A DNA stretch of 64,000 bases from an uncultured Naasia sp. (GCA_913778905.1 CAJYYA010000007.1:33093-97092); one strand, 5' to 3'. Positions 17,752 to 27,700 are shown, numbered from the stretch's first letter. A program made the numbers and translations. Notes: generated by a model from the sequence alone, not told the origin.

Positions 17752-19317
17752 ATGAGCGAGTCCGTCAACCTCCCCGCACTCGGAGAGAGTGTCACCGAGG
17801 GGACGGTGACTCGTTGGCTCAAGAACGTCGGCGAGCACGTCGACGTCGATGAGCCCCTGCTCGAAGTCTCCACCGACAAGGTCGACACCGAGATCCCGTC
17901 GCCCATCTCGGGCGTCATCGAGGAGATCCTCGTTCAGGAAGACGAGACCGTCGACGTCGGAACGCCTCTCGTGCGTATCGGCGACGGATCGGGCAGCGCC
18001 TCCACCGGTTCGGTCACCCCCGAGCCCGAGGAAGAGGCCACACCGGCCGCCGAGGCGACCGAGCCCGTCTCCGAGCAGTCCGAGCCGGCTCAGCAGACCG
18101 ACGAGACCACCGCCGGCACCTCCTACACCGGCCCGTCCGACGAGCAGGAGTCGGCAGCCGCCGACCAAGGCTCCTCCGACGAGGGCTCCTCCGACCAGGG
18201 CGCCCCCGCCTCGAGCGAGGGTCTCGGTGACGTCGCACCGTCGACGGAGGCCAGCTCCGACCAGGCCGCCACGCAGGCTCCCGCCGAGGTCGAGAAGCCC
18301 GCTGCCGAGTCGAAGCCCGATCACGAGGCCGTTCAGCCCGCCGCTGCTCAGGCCCCGGCCGCCGCTCCGGCGCCCGCCGTCGGTTCCGCCGCCGCTGCCG
18401 GTTACGTCACGCCGATCGTCCGCAAGCTCGCGGGCGAGCACGGCATCGACCTCGCCTCGATCGAGGGCACCGGGGTCGGCGGACGCATCCGCAAGGAAGA
18501 CGTCCTCGCGGCCGCCGAGAAGAAGGCCTCTGCCGCGTCGGCTCCCGCCGCTGCTGCCGCTCCGGCCGCTGCTCCCGCCAAGAAGGAGCTCGTCGTCTCC
18601 GAGCTGCGCGGCACCACCAAGCCGATGACGCGCCTCCGCAAGGTCGTCGCCGAGCGCGCCGTGGTCTCCATGCAGTCGACCGCTCAGCTCACGAGCGTCG
18701 TCGAGGTCGATGTCACCAAGGTCGCGGCTCTGCGCACCAAGGTGAAGGACGCGTTCCTCGAGAAGACCGGCGTCAAGCTCTCCTTCCTCCCCTTCTTCGC
18801 GCTGGCCGCGTCGGAGGCCCTGAAGAGCTACCCGATCATCAACGCCACGGTGGACGGCGACAGCATCGTCTACCCCGAGACCGAGAACATCTCGATCGCG
18901 GTCGACACCGAGCGCGGCCTGCTCACCCCCGTGGTGCGCGACGCCGGTTCGCTCGACATCGCCGGCCTGGCCCAGCAGATCGCGGACCTCGCCTCGCGGA
19001 CCCGTGAGAACAAGCTCAAGCCCGACGAGCTGTCCGGTGGCACGTTCACGCTGACCAACACCGGTTCGCGTGGTGCGCTGTTCGACACCCCGCTGGTCTT
19101 CCTCCCTCAGGTCGCCATCCTCGGCACCGGCATCGTGACGAAGAAGCCCGTCGTCATCACGGCTGACGGCTCGGACTCGATCGCGATCCGCTCGACGGTC
19201 TACCTGGCCCTGAGCTACGACCACCGCATCGTGGACGGTGCCGACGCGGCCCGCTTCCTCGTGCAGGTCAAGGAGCGTCTCGAGGCCGGCGACTTCCAGG
19301 GCGACCTGGGTCTCTGA
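17752..19317 (+). CDS. sucB: 2-oxoglutarate dehydrogenase complex E2, dihydrolipoamide succinyltransferase (SucB)
   Basis: 521 residues from ATG 17752. One lipoyl domain (~1-78) with the lipoylated Lys43 in STDKVDT, then a ~150-residue Ala/Pro/Ser/Glu/Gln linker with [17 protein letters not shown] repeats, a peripheral E3-binding domain ([17 protein letters not shown]... [10 protein letters not shown]) and the catalytic acyltransferase domain ending with [15 protein letters not shown] (active His and Asp). The adjacency to lpdA fits. In actinobacteria this E2 can also serve pyruvate dehydrogenase with AceE, whose gene begins at the right end of the window, so acyl specificity is uncertain. 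Confidence 0.9.
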   Translation: MSESVNLPALGESVTEGTVTRWLKNVGEHVDVDEPLLEVSTDKVDTEIPSPISGVIEEILVQEDETVDVGTPLVRIGDGSGSASTGSVTPEPEEEATPAAEATEPVSEQSEPAQQTDETTAGTSYTGPSDEQESAAADQGSSDEGSSDQGAPASSEGLGDVAPSTEASSDQAATQAPAEVEKPAAESKPDHEAVQPAAAQAPAAAPAPAVGSAAAAGYVTPIVRKLAGEHGIDLASIEGTGVGGRIRKEDVLAAAEKKASAASAPAAAAAPAAAPAKKELVVSELRGTTKPMTRLRKVVAERAVVSMQSTAQLTSVVEVDVTKVAALRTKVKDAFLEKTGVKLSFLPFFALAASEALKSYPIINATVDGDSIVYPETENISIAVDTERGLLTPVVRDAGSLDIAGLAQQIADLASRTRENKLKPDELSGGTFTLTNTGSRGALFDTPLVFLPQVAILGTGIVTKKPVVITADGSDSIAIRSTVYLALSYDHRIVDGADAARFLVQVKERLEAGDFQGDLGL

Positions 19318-19326
19318 CGCACTAGC

Positions 19327-19374
19327 GCAATAGATGAGGCCCCCGACGGAAACGTCGGGGGCCTCATCTATTGC
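19327..19374. terminator. Strong bidirectional terminator between sucB and the pseudokinase gene
   Basis: A perfect 22-bp stem (19327-19348 with 19353-19374) closed by a GAAA tetraloop, between two converging genes. It is the longest perfect hairpin I see in the window. Confidence 0.92.
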
Positions 19375-19380
19375 CGAGGT

Positions 19381-20745
19381 TCAACTCGGGGCGTCGAACA
19401 CGTCGCGTAATCGCCATCCGCCATCGGACTTGACGACCAGGATGGACACCTGGCCGCCGGTGACGATCGCCGATCCGCCGGTCCGCTGGACGAACGGTGC
19501 CGCCTCGTTGAAAGCGACCGGGCCGGGGACCGCACCCCCGGCGGCGACCGCCCGCACCGCGGTGACGGCGTCATCGCGCGCGGGAGATCCGTCCTGCGTG
19601 ATGGCGGTGAGACAGTCCTCCGATGCCGCCTGAATACACCGCTGGCGGCGCTCGAGCAGCGCTCTGACCGCCGCGAGCGGGTCGTCGGAGGCGAGGGCCG
19701 CGCTCGCTGTGTCCCCATCCCCTACCGGCTCGGCACCCTGGTCCGAACTCGGCAGGGCCGTCGCGCTCACCTGGGCCGCGCCCGGTATCGCCGTGGTAGA
19801 TGTCGAAGGCGTCCGGTCCGATGCTTCGGCGGGGTCGTCAGGTTGGGGAATGAGGACGGCGGAGGCGACCAGAGCGACAGCGACTCCGGCTGCACCGAAC
19901 CAGAACGGTGGACGGACGCTCTTACACGCGGTCAGAAGGCGGTCGACCAGCTCGACGACGGGGCCGGCCGGGGCGAGAAGATCTCCTAGCCAGCTCGCGC
20001 GCGGCTCTTTCAGGTCGGCGGCGGCGGCGTCGAGGCTGCCGGCGAGGTCGAAGTGGGGAAGTGCCGAGCTGGAGGGCCTCGTGAGATCCACCGGCCTGGG
20101 CGGCCCGGTACGGGAGACGAGCGTGTCGATGGCCACCCCCAGCTGGGTGTCCGAGGGCAGTGCCGCGATCCGCGCGTTGAGCGCCCCGACGGGGGCGAGG
20201 AGCAACGCGAGGTCGCGAATGGCCTCGAGGTCATCGAGGAGGGACTCGGCGTCGATCGCCGCGAGGGATCCGAACCCGGCGACGACCGTGTCACCGCTCA
20301 GGGACAGGAGGATCGTGTTCGGCGAGATGCGTCCGTGGGACCACCCGGCGCCGTGGAGCGCCGCGACGGCCCCGGCGACCGAGCGGATGACCCCGGCAGC
20401 CTCATCCGGTGCCAGCCGGCGCGACCCGGCCAGCAACTCTCCGAGCGTGCCGCCCGCCACACGCGGGTGGACCAGCATGACCCTCCGGTCGTCGAGCACC
20501 GCGAAGTCGATGAGCGGGAGGAGGTTCTCGTGCTCGACCGAACTCAAAGCCTCGATGGTGTCCGCCGGGTTCCGATCATCGGTGGCGGCATCGATGAGCC
20601 GTACCACCACGGCACGCTGCTCCGCATCGTGAGCGAGGAGTACCTCCGAGGTCGCTCCCCCGCCGAGTCGTCTGATCACGCGGTACCCGCCCACACTGTC
20701 CATCGCCCCAGATTGCGCCTCGCGCAGAGCAGGCGGCGCCGTCAT
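19381..20745 (-). CDS. Membrane-anchored protein-kinase-like protein (pseudokinase)
   Basis: 454 residues: an N-terminal Hanks-type kinase fold (~20-260), one membrane span (FWFGAAGVAVALVASAVLI, ~305-325) and an extracytoplasmic C-terminal domain with two Cys (C..SEDC). The Gly-rich loop is kept (LGGGATSEV, 27-35), but the VAxK lysine is Arg49 (VVVR), the HRD motif is HGR (137-139) with no catalytic Asp, and DFG is GFG (157-159). All three catalytic residues are therefore missing: this is a pseudokinase, not an active kinase. It may bind nucleotide or partner proteins and signal across the membrane. Start at ATG 20745 or 20703; both are possible. It converges with sucB. Confidence 0.8.
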   Translation of the reverse strand: MTAPPALREAQSGAMDSVGGYRVIRRLGGGATSEVLLAHDAEQRAVVVRLIDAATDDRNPADTIEALSSVEHENLLPLIDFAVLDDRRVMLVHPRVAGGTLGELLAGSRRLAPDEAAGVIRSVAGAVAALHGAGWSHGRISPNTILLSLSGDTVVAGFGSLAAIDAESLLDDLEAIRDLALLLAPVGALNARIAALPSDTQLGVAIDTLVSRTGPPRPVDLTRPSSSALPHFDLAGSLDAAAADLKEPRASWLGDLLAPAGPVVELVDRLLTACKSVRPPFWFGAAGVAVALVASAVLIPQPDDPAEASDRTPSTSTTAIPGAAQVSATALPSSDQGAEPVGDGDTASAALASDDPLAAVRALLERRQRCIQAASEDCLTAITQDGSPARDDAVTAVRAVAAGGAVPGPVAFNEAAPFVQRTGGSAIVTGGQVSILVVKSDGGWRLRDVFDAPS

Positions 20746-20833
20746 CGTCCGACCTGTTCACCCCTCACCGGAGCGGGCGGCTGGGGAGGACATGCGGACG
20801 CATCGACCGCCGCGGCGGCGGTATCCTGTTCGA

Positions 20834-21547
20834 ATGGCTCGCAACAGCGCTTCTTCGCGTCCGACTGAAAAAGAGCCGGGGCGCTTCAAGCAGCTCTGGC
20901 AGGTCCTTCAGATGACCCGTCGCCTCGACAAGCGTGCGGTTCCGCTTCTGATCGTGGCGTTCCTGTTGCCGGTCGTCGCGGGCACCGCTGTCGGACTCCT
21001 GACGAACAACGGCAACGGATTCGTCATCGCCATCTGGGTCATCTCGGGTGTGCTTCTGGGCGTCCTGCTCGCCATGATCATCCTCGGCCGCCGCGCCGAG
21101 CGTGCCGCGTACGGCCAGATCGCCGGTCAGCCCGGAGCCGTCGGAGCCGTGCTCAAGAGCTCCCTTCGTCGTGGCTGGGTGGGCAACGAGATGCCCGTCG
21201 CCGTGAACCCCCGCAGCCAGGACGCCGTCTACCGTGTCGTCGGCCGTCCCGGTGTGGTCCTCATCGGCGAGGGCCCCGTCACGCGTACGAACCGCATGAT
21301 CGACGAGGAGCGCCGCAAGGTCAGCCGCGTTCTGCCGAACGTGCCGATCAACGTGCTTCACGTCGGCCCGGACGACGAGTCGGTCGAGCTGTTCAAGCTC
21401 AACCGCAGCCTCGGCAAGTTCAAGCGCACCCTCACGAAGAACGAGGTGTTGGCCGTGAGCAACCGTCTCAGCTCGCTGACCAGCTCGAAGCTCCCGATCC
21501 CCAAGGGTGTCGACCCCATGAAGGCCCGTCCGCAGCGCGCTCGTTGA
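20834..21547 (+). CDS. DUF4191 family membrane protein
   Basis: 237 residues with two adjacent hydrophobic segments ('PLLIVAFLLPVVAGTAVGLL' and 'FVIAIWVISGVLLGVLLAMI') and a long cytoplasmic C-terminal part ('VGRPGVVLIGEGP...RVLPNVPINVLHVG'), the pattern of the actinobacterial DUF4191 family. Function unknown; the gene is often close to lipB/lipA and glnA in actinobacteria, and glnA is indeed 1 kb downstream. TATCCT (20822-20827) is 6 nt before the ATG, pointing to a leaderless mRNA. Divergent from the pseudokinase gene. Confidence 0.85.
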   Translation: MARNSASSRPTEKEPGRFKQLWQVLQMTRRLDKRAVPLLIVAFLLPVVAGTAVGLLTNNGNGFVIAIWVISGVLLGVLLAMIILGRRAERAAYGQIAGQPGAVGAVLKSSLRRGWVGNEMPVAVNPRSQDAVYRVVGRPGVVLIGEGPVTRTNRMIDEERRKVSRVLPNVPINVLHVGPDDESVELFKLNRSLGKFKRTLTKNEVLAVSNRLSSLTSSKLPIPKGVDPMKARPQRAR

Positions 21548-21562
21548 TCTGATCCACGCGTG

Positions 21563-21940
21563 ATGACATCGATCGAGGCTGCCGCCCTGCTCGGTGTCGC
21601 GCCGGGCGCATCCATCGATGATGTCCAGCGGGCCTTTGTCCATGCTGTCCGGGATCATCATCCCGATCGGTTCGCGGAGGGCTCGGACGAGGATCGAGCA
21701 GCTGCTTCCGCCCGCTTCCGGACCTACGCCGAAGCGCGTGATGTGCTCATCCGCGAACGGCCCGTCATCCCGGTGACCTTCGACTATGTGCCATCCGCCC
21801 GCAAGCCGAAAGGCATCGGCGGCTCGGTCATCGTCCTGGTGATACTGGCCGCGCTGCTCGTGCTGGGCGTCACCATGGCCGACGGCTACCGGATGGAGAC
21901 CGTCGAGAACCTGCGCGGCGGCTACATCCAGCCGAAGTAG
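21563..21940 (+). CDS. J-domain protein with a C-terminal membrane anchor
   Basis: 125 residues. The N-terminal ~65 form a J-domain: 'EAAALLGVAPGASIDDVQRAFVHAVRDHHPDRFAEG' with the HPD tripeptide that stimulates DnaK. A single membrane span follows (SVIVLVILAALLVLGVTMA), then a short tail. It lacks the Gly/Phe and zinc regions of DnaJ. The start is ATG 21563 or the preceding GTG 21560; neither has a clear ribosome site, suggesting coupling to the DUF4191 gene 15 bases upstream. It may recruit DnaK to the membrane. Confidence 0.82.
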   Translation: MTSIEAAALLGVAPGASIDDVQRAFVHAVRDHHPDRFAEGSDEDRAAASARFRTYAEARDVLIRERPVIPVTFDYVPSARKPKGIGGSVIVLVILAALLVLGVTMADGYRMETVENLRGGYIQPK

Positions 21941-21970
21941 CCCGTCCGTCAGGACCGCCGAATACGTCGG

Positions 21971-22381
21971 TCAGCGAATCCGGATAAGCACGGTCCCGGC
22001 GAAGACGTCGTGGAGGCCGCGCTGGTCGCGGTCCCAGATGACGGCCGGGATGAGCAGGCAGAGCAGTGCGGTGCGCAGCAGCGGGCGCCACCAGCCGACC
22101 CATGTGCCGTCGAGCTTGGTGACCCGCATGCCCATGATCAGGTGGCCGATGCCGCCGCCGAGCAGCGTGATCAGCACCACCTGGGTGATGGCGAAGATGA
22201 CGAGGCTGGCGTAGCTGTTGCCGAAGAAGAAGGCGGCGTAGACGATGAACGCGAACGCGAAGTCGATGCCGATCGCGGCGAAGCGTCGTCCGGGTCGGGC
22301 GACGGATCCGCGGCCCGTCTCGGGGCGCCCCATCCGCTTGCCTGGGTAGTCGGATGCGGCGGCGGAACGGGCTGAACTCAC
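21971..22381 (-). CDS. RDD family membrane protein
   Basis: 136 residues from the GTG at 22379-22381. The RDD signature is present: 'RPGRRFAAIGIDFAFAFIVYAAFF', a second membrane pair, 'GGGIGHLIMGMRVTKLDG' and the C-terminal 'DRDQRGLHDVFAGTVLI', where the family's conserved Arg/Asp residues occur. Probably three to four membrane spans. The role is unknown; some RDD proteins move ions or protons. It is divergent from glnA, with a 157-bp shared upstream region holding the GlnR-like box. The start is approximate: no clear Shine-Dalgarno. Confidence 0.82.
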   Translation of the reverse strand: MSSARSAAASDYPGKRMGRPETGRGSVARPGRRFAAIGIDFAFAFIVYAAFFFGNSYASLVIFAITQVVLITLLGGGIGHLIMGMRVTKLDGTWVGWWRPLLRTALLCLLIPAVIWDRDQRGLHDVFAGTVLIRIR

Positions 22382-22408
22382 CTGCTCAGGATACGTTCGC
22401 GGGTTGCT

Positions 22409-22445
22409 GTAACCGGCCGTTTCGCTCCCGTAACATGCTCGAAAC
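22409..22445 (+). promoter_or_regulatory. GlnR-like nitrogen box upstream of glnA
   Basis: GTAAC (22430-22434), six bases, GAAAC (22441-22445) matches the actinobacterial GlnR a-site/b-site pair (GTnAC-n6-GAAAC) exactly. A second GTAAC half-site lies 21 bp upstream (22409-22413), close to the expected 22-bp spacing, but its b-site is poor. It lies ~95 bp before the glnA start. This is a motif match only; GlnR itself is not in the window. Confidence 0.6.
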
Positions 22446-22538
22446 AATGGGGACACCCCGGTGAAACTGCCCCTGCGTAGCCTCGACGAGGTTGCACCTC
22501 GCAACCGTGGTTCTAGTCGCTATTTGGAGACGTGCCCT

Positions 22539-23975
22539 ATGTCGCACCCGAAGTTCAGTGATTCCTCCGAGGTAATCGCCTTCATCAAGGAAACGGACGT
22601 CAAGTTCCTCGACATCCGCTTCACGGACCTCCCGGGCGTGCAGCAGCACTTCAACATCCCCGCGTCCACCGTCGACGAGGAGTTCTTCTCGGTCGGCCAG
22701 CTGTTCGACGGCTCCTCGATCCGCGGCTTCGCGAACATCCACGAGTCGGACATGCAGCTCATCCCCGACATCTCGACCGCGTACATCGACCCCTTCCGCG
22801 TCGAGCGCACGCTCATCATCATCTTCGACATCTACAACCCGCGTAACGGCGAGATCTACGCGAAGGACCCGCGTCAGGTCGCCAAGAAGGCCGAGAAGTA
22901 CCTCGCGTCGACCGGCATCGCCGACACCGCGTTCTTCGCCCCCGAGGCCGAGTTCTACATTTTCGACGACGTCCGCTACGAGGTGAACCAGCACTCGAGC
23001 TTCCACAAGGTGGACTCCTCCGAGGGTGCCTGGAACTCGGGCCGCGAGGAAGAGGGCGGAAACCTCGCCAACAAGACCCCCTACAAGGGCGGTTACTTCC
23101 CCGTCAGCCCGGTCGACCAGCACGCCGACCTGCGCGACGACATCTGCCTCAAGCTCATCGACGCGGGCCTCATCCTCGAGCGTTCGCACCACGAGGTCGG
23201 CACCGCCGGTCAGGGTGAGATCAACTACCGCTTCGACACGATGGTCCACTCGGCGGACGACATCCTGAAGTTCAAGTACATCGTCAAGAACACGGCCGCG
23301 CAGTGGGGCAAGACCGCCACGTTCATGCCGAAGCCGCTCTTCGGCGACAACGGATCGGGCATGCACACCCACCAGTCGCTGTGGAACGACGGCAAGCCGC
23401 TGTTCTACGACGAGGCCGGCTACGGCGGCCTGTCGGACATCGCCCGCTGGTACATCGGTGGAATCCTCAAGCACGCCCCGTCGCTGCTGGCCTTCACCAA
23501 CCCCACGGTGAACAGCTACCACCGTCTGGTCCCCGGCTTCGAGGCCCCCGTCAACCTGGTCTACTCGGCCGGTAACCGTTCGGCTGCGATCCGCATCCCG
23601 ATCACGGGCACCAACCCCAAGGCCAAGCGCATCGAGTTCCGCGCCCCCGACGCGTCCGGCAACCCGTACCTCGCCTTCGCCGCGCAGCTCATGGCCGGCC
23701 TCGACGGAATCAAGAACCGTATCGAGCCGCACGAGCCCGTCGACAAGGACCTCTACGAGCTGCCCCCCGAGGAGGCCAAGAACATCCCCCAGGTGCCCGG
23801 CACCCTGAGCGAGGTGCTCGACGCTCTCGAGGCGGACCACGAGTACCTGCTCGCCGGCGGCGTGTTCACGCAGGACCTCATCGACACGTGGATCGAGTAC
23901 AAGCGCGAGAAGGAGATCAAGCCCCTCGCGCAGCGCCCGCACCCCTTCGAGTTCGAGCTCTACTACGGCGTCTGA
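22539..23975 (+). CDS. glnA: Glutamine synthetase type I (GlnA1)
   Basis: 478 residues, a GSI-beta enzyme making glutamine from glutamate, ammonia and ATP as a dodecamer. Visible are the Asp loop 'FDGSSIRGF', the catalytic 'EAEFYIFD', the ATP-binding '[18 protein letters not shown]', and the adenylylation site Tyr in 'DLYELPPEE'. The Tyr marks it as a target of the GlnE adenylyltransferase encoded 1-4 kb downstream. ATG 22539 is preceded by GGAGA. A GlnR-like box upstream suggests nitrogen control. A strong terminator follows. Confidence 0.96.
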   Translation: MSHPKFSDSSEVIAFIKETDVKFLDIRFTDLPGVQQHFNIPASTVDEEFFSVGQLFDGSSIRGFANIHESDMQLIPDISTAYIDPFRVERTLIIIFDIYNPRNGEIYAKDPRQVAKKAEKYLASTGIADTAFFAPEAEFYIFDDVRYEVNQHSSFHKVDSSEGAWNSGREEEGGNLANKTPYKGGYFPVSPVDQHADLRDDICLKLIDAGLILERSHHEVGTAGQGEINYRFDTMVHSADDILKFKYIVKNTAAQWGKTATFMPKPLFGDNGSGMHTHQSLWNDGKPLFYDEAGYGGLSDIARWYIGGILKHAPSLLAFTNPTVNSYHRLVPGFEAPVNLVYSAGNRSAAIRIPITGTNPKAKRIEFRAPDASGNPYLAFAAQLMAGLDGIKNRIEPHEPVDKDLYELPPEEAKNIPQVPGTLSEVLDALEADHEYLLAGGVFTQDLIDTWIEYKREKEIKPLAQRPHPFEFELYYGV

Positions 23976-23996
23976 TCTCAGACCCGCAGCACCGGC

Positions 23997-24028
23997 ACGG
24001 GCCCGCCTCCTTCAGGAGGCGGGCCCGT
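23997..24028 (+). terminator. Hairpin terminator of glnA
   Basis: A perfect 14-bp stem ACGGGCCCGCCTCC (23997-24010) with 24015-24028 and a TTCA loop, followed by a T-containing tract (TTTTC at 24034-24038). Confidence 0.88.
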
Positions 24029-24042
24029 TCCCGTTTTCACGA

Positions 24043-24324
24043 TCAGCGCGAGGAGGCAGCCGTTTCGTCCGCACCGAGAGAGCGGCGCTGCTCTTCGAGC
24101 CGGCGGCGCGCCTCGTGAAGGTCGCCAACCGCTTTCGTCGCGCGTAGAAGAGCCAGGTCGAGGGCATTGAGTGCTTGTGTGATCCTGCTGATCCGAATCC
24201 CGGGACTCACCTTCTTGCGACCGATGAGATGAGCCCAGCGCTGGGCTTGAGATGCACGGTAGGCGGCTCGCCTCAGGCCGCGAATGGAGCGACGCAGCAA
24301 TCGCTCGGTGCCACTCGCCATCAA
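24043..24324 (-). CDS. Small basic helical hypothetical protein
   Basis: 93 codons starting ATG-ATG at 24319-24324. I do not recognise it. It is Arg/Leu/Ala-rich with a predicted long amphipathic helix 'LALLRATKAVGDLHEARRRL' and no hydrophobic segment. It lies between the glnA terminator and the glnE side of the locus. Codon usage is less GC-skewed at third positions than its neighbours (many ATT, AGT, CAA, CTA, CTT codons), so it may be horizontally acquired, fast-evolving, or not a gene at all. There is no clear ribosome site. Treat as tentative. Confidence 0.4.
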   Translation of the reverse strand: MMASGTERLLRRSIRGLRRAAYRASQAQRWAHLIGRKKVSPGIRISRITQALNALDLALLRATKAVGDLHEARRRLEEQRRSLGADETAASSR

Positions 24325-24571
24325 GTCCGCCGGAGGTCCACAAATCGCTGGTGCTCACCCGGCTGAGAGTACAGATTCGAGGCACCGTGCTGGCGGAGTA
24401 CACCTCGCCGAAGGCCTTCGCGTCGGTGACCTTCTCGTCGTCCGGGTGGTCTCGGGGTCCACATGTCAGGTGAAGGTCGACGGGTCGACGACCTCGATGA
24501 CCGCGGGCGAGGCCGCAGCCGGTGGCATGGGCGGCGGTCCCGGGCGGCGCTGACGTTGCGCTAGCCCGCCC
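24325..24571. other. Unassigned stretch, possibly a degenerate coding remnant
   Basis: About 250 bases between the small helical ORF and the first repeat copy. The plus strand can be read as 'GLRVGDLLVVRVVSGSTCQ' plus a Gly/Ala-rich C-terminus ending at 24553, but with no credible start or ribosome site. I see no recognisable domain, RNA gene or terminator. Confidence 0.25.
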
Positions 24572-24654
24572 CGCCCGTTGAGCGCAGCGAAACGGAGGGG
24601 GCTCACGATCAGCTCGTCGTGGCCCCTTCATTTCGCTTCGCTCAATGGGCGGGG
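24572..24654. repeat. Palindromic intergenic repeat, two opposed copies (family A)
   Basis: One inverted copy (CGCCCGTTGAGCGCAGCGAA..., 24573-24596) and one direct copy (...TTCATTTCGCTTCGCTCAAT..., 24625-24654) face each other across ~30 bases downstream of glnE. The same core recurs in five other intergenic regions of the window. Confidence 0.8.
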
Positions 24655-24668
24655 TTCGCTCGGGCAGG

Positions 24669-24722
24669 GCCTCGATACGCTCCGCTACTCGGCCGGTCTC
24701 GATACGCTTCGCTACTCGACCC
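24669..24722. repeat. Second repeat family: two tandem CTCGATACGCTTCGCTACTCG copies (family B)
   Basis: CTCGATACGCTCCGCTACTC (24671-24690) and CTCGATACGCTTCGCTACTC (24698-24717) differ at one base. They follow family A directly, before the glnE stop. Only this locus carries family B in the window. Confidence 0.75.
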
Positions 24723-24738
24723 CCGGCGGGGCAGAGGC

Positions 24739-27700
24739 TCATGCGGTGGTGGGCTTCGGGCGGGTCTCGATCCCGTAGAAGAGGCGCTCGAAGACCTGGC
24801 GGGAGCGGCGGGTCACACGCAGGAAGTCCTCGTCCAGCGCGGCCGCCGATCCGGGCGGGTATTCCAGCAGACGCGCGATGCCCTCCAGCTGGCGCACCTC
24901 CGCGGGCATCAGATCCGACGTCCGGTTCGTGGCCAGCGTCATCGCGGAACGCAGCCGCGAGGACAGCAGCCACGCCTCGCGCAGCTTCGTCGCATCCTCC
25001 TCGCCGATGATCCCCGACTCCTCGGCAGCCGCAAGCCCCTTCAGGGTCGAGGGCGTACGCAAGGCCGGGATCGAATCGCCGTGACGCAGTTGGGCGAGCT
25101 GCACGAGCCACTCGACATCGCTCAAGGTGCCGCGTCCGAGCTTCAGATGCCGCGTCGGGTCCGCGCCCTGCGGCAGCCGCTCGCTCTCGACGCGCGCCTT
25201 GATCCGCTTGATCTCGCGCACCTCGGTCTCGGGGATGTTCCTCGGGTAACGGACGCGGTCCGCGAGTATGCGGAAGTCCGTCAGCAGCTGATGGTCCCCC
25301 GCGACACCTCGAGCACGGAGCAGCGCCTGCGCCTCCCACGTGAGCGACCACCGCTGGTAGTAGGCCTCGTACGACCGCAGCGACCGCACGACCGGGCCGT
25401 TCTTCCCTTCGGGGCGAAGCCCCAGGTCGAGGTCGAGCGGAAGCCGATCGTCGGAGGTGAGCCGCTTGATCTCCGCGACGATGTGCTCGGCGCGCTTCTG
25501 CGCGAGCTCGGGCTCCATGCCGGCGACCGGACGGTGGACGTACATGATGTCGGCGTCCGATCCGAAGCCCAGCTCCGCTCCCCCGTAACGCCCCATCGCG
25601 ACGATGCCGAACTCGGGCCAGGGACCCTCGTCCCGGCGGATGCTGCGGAGGACGCCCGTCAGCATCGCGGTCGTGATGTCCGACAGCGCGTGCCCGAGCG
25701 TGATGACGTCGATGGTGCCGGCGATGCTGGCCAACGCGACGCGGAGGATCTCACGACGCCGGGCACTCCGCAGCGCCTGGCCCGCGGAGTCGCGATCGGC
25801 GTGCCGCGCGACGGTCGCCAGCGTCTCCTCGCGAAGCGTCTCCCATGAGCGGGGTCGCAGTTCCTCGTCGCTCTCGAGCCAGCGCGCCCCCTCGGGGTAG
25901 CGCTCGAGGAGCTCGACCACGAAGCGCGAGGCCGAGAGCGCCTGCGTCAGGCGCTGAGCCGCATCCTGCGAGTCGCGCAGCATCCGCAGATACCAGTGCG
26001 CGTCGCCCAGGCTGTCGCTGATGCGACGGAAGGCGAGCAGGCCACCATCGGGGTCGACCCCGTCGGCGAACCACTGCAGGAGGACCGGGATCAGGGTGCG
26101 CTGGATCGCCGCCTTCCGAGAGACCCCGGAGGTGAGAGAGGCGATGTGCGCGAGCGCTCCGCGCGCGTCCTTGAAGCCGATGGCGGCCAGGCGCGCTTCG
26201 GCCTGGGCGCTCGTGAGCGAGAGGCCCTGCTCGGGTGCACGGGCGACGGCGGAGAGCAGCGGACGGTAGAAGAGCCGTTCATGCAGGTTCCGGACGGCGT
26301 TCTTCGTGCGCCGCCAGCGCGTCAGCAGGTCGTCGGCTGTCGCTCCGAGTCGGCTCGCGCGCGCCAGGATCCGCTGAGACTCCGCATCGGCCGGCATGAG
26401 GTGCGTACGACTCAACCTCTGCAGCTGCAGCCGGTGCTCGAGCACGCGGAGGAGGCGGTAGTCCTGGCTGAACTCGTCGGCTTCCGCGCGGCCGATGTAT
26501 CCACCCGCCGCCAGCGCCGACAGGGCCACGAGAGTGCCCTGCACGTGCACGCTCTCATCGTGTTGCCCGTGAACGAGTTGCAGCAGCTGCACCGTGAATT
26601 CGATGTCGCGCAGTCCACCCGGCCCGAGCTTGAGCTGACGATCCACCTCGTCGGCGGGGATGTTGTCGGTGACGCGACCGCGCATGCGCTGGACCTGCTC
26701 GACGAAGCTCTCACGACTCGCGCTGCTCCACACCATGGGCTGCGTGCCGGCGACGTAGGCATCTCCGAGCGCCCGGCTGCCGGCCATCGGCCGCGCCTTC
26801 AGCAGGGCCTGGAACTCCCAGTCCTTCGCCCAGCGCTGGTAGTAGGAGATGTGCGAGTCGAGAGTGCGGACCAGCGCCCCCGCCTTGCCCTCGGGCCGCA
26901 GGTTGGCGTCGACCTCCCAGAGGGGCGGCTCGATCGCGATCTCGTGCAGTCCGCGCATGGTGAGCATGGCCAGCTTCGTCGCGATCGTCATGGCACGCTC
27001 GTCGCTGATCTCGGCCCCCTCGGCGGCCTGGCCGACGAAGATCACATCCACGTCGCTCACATAGTTGAGCTCGCGGGCGCCGGCCTTGCCCATGCCGATC
27101 ACGGCCAGCTCGACCTGGGCCACATCTTCGGCCGCGAAGACGACGGGGCCGTTGCCCTTGGTGGCGACATCGGCGCGGGCGATGGCGAGCGAGGCTTCGA
27201 GCGCGGCTCCGGCGAGATCGGCGAGGATCTCGGTGACCGACTTGAGGGCGACGAGAGGATCGGCCTGGCCGAGATCCCACGCGGCCAGCCGCAGAAGGTG
27301 GTGGCGATAGCGGACGCGGAGGGCGACGCGCGCCGGATCCCCCGTCATCGACGCGACGCCGTTCACGGCACCTACGGAGTCGAGAAGGCTCGCGTACAGA
27401 GCGTCGACATCCGGCCTGCCCTCGGCGTAGTGCTGCAGGGCGGGGAGTTCTTCGGGGTGCCGCAGAACGAACTCCGCGAGCCCGGACGACGCACCCAGAA
27501 CCCGCAGCAACCGCTGCGACCAAGCCTCCTCGCCCAGCACCGGGACGAGGTGGGCCGGGTGACGCTCCGCCAGGTCGAGCAACGCCACGAGCGCCGCATC
27601 CGGATTGGCCACCTCGCCGAACTGCGTGAGCAGCTCTGTGGGGTCGACTCCGGTCGCCTGCTCGAGTCGGTCGAGCCGCGGAACCACCTGCCCGAGCTCG

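Noticed and set aside
24284..24553. A plus-strand 89-codon frame ending GMGGGPGRR
   Set aside because: No supported start or ribosome site and no recognisable domain; described only as unassigned remnant.
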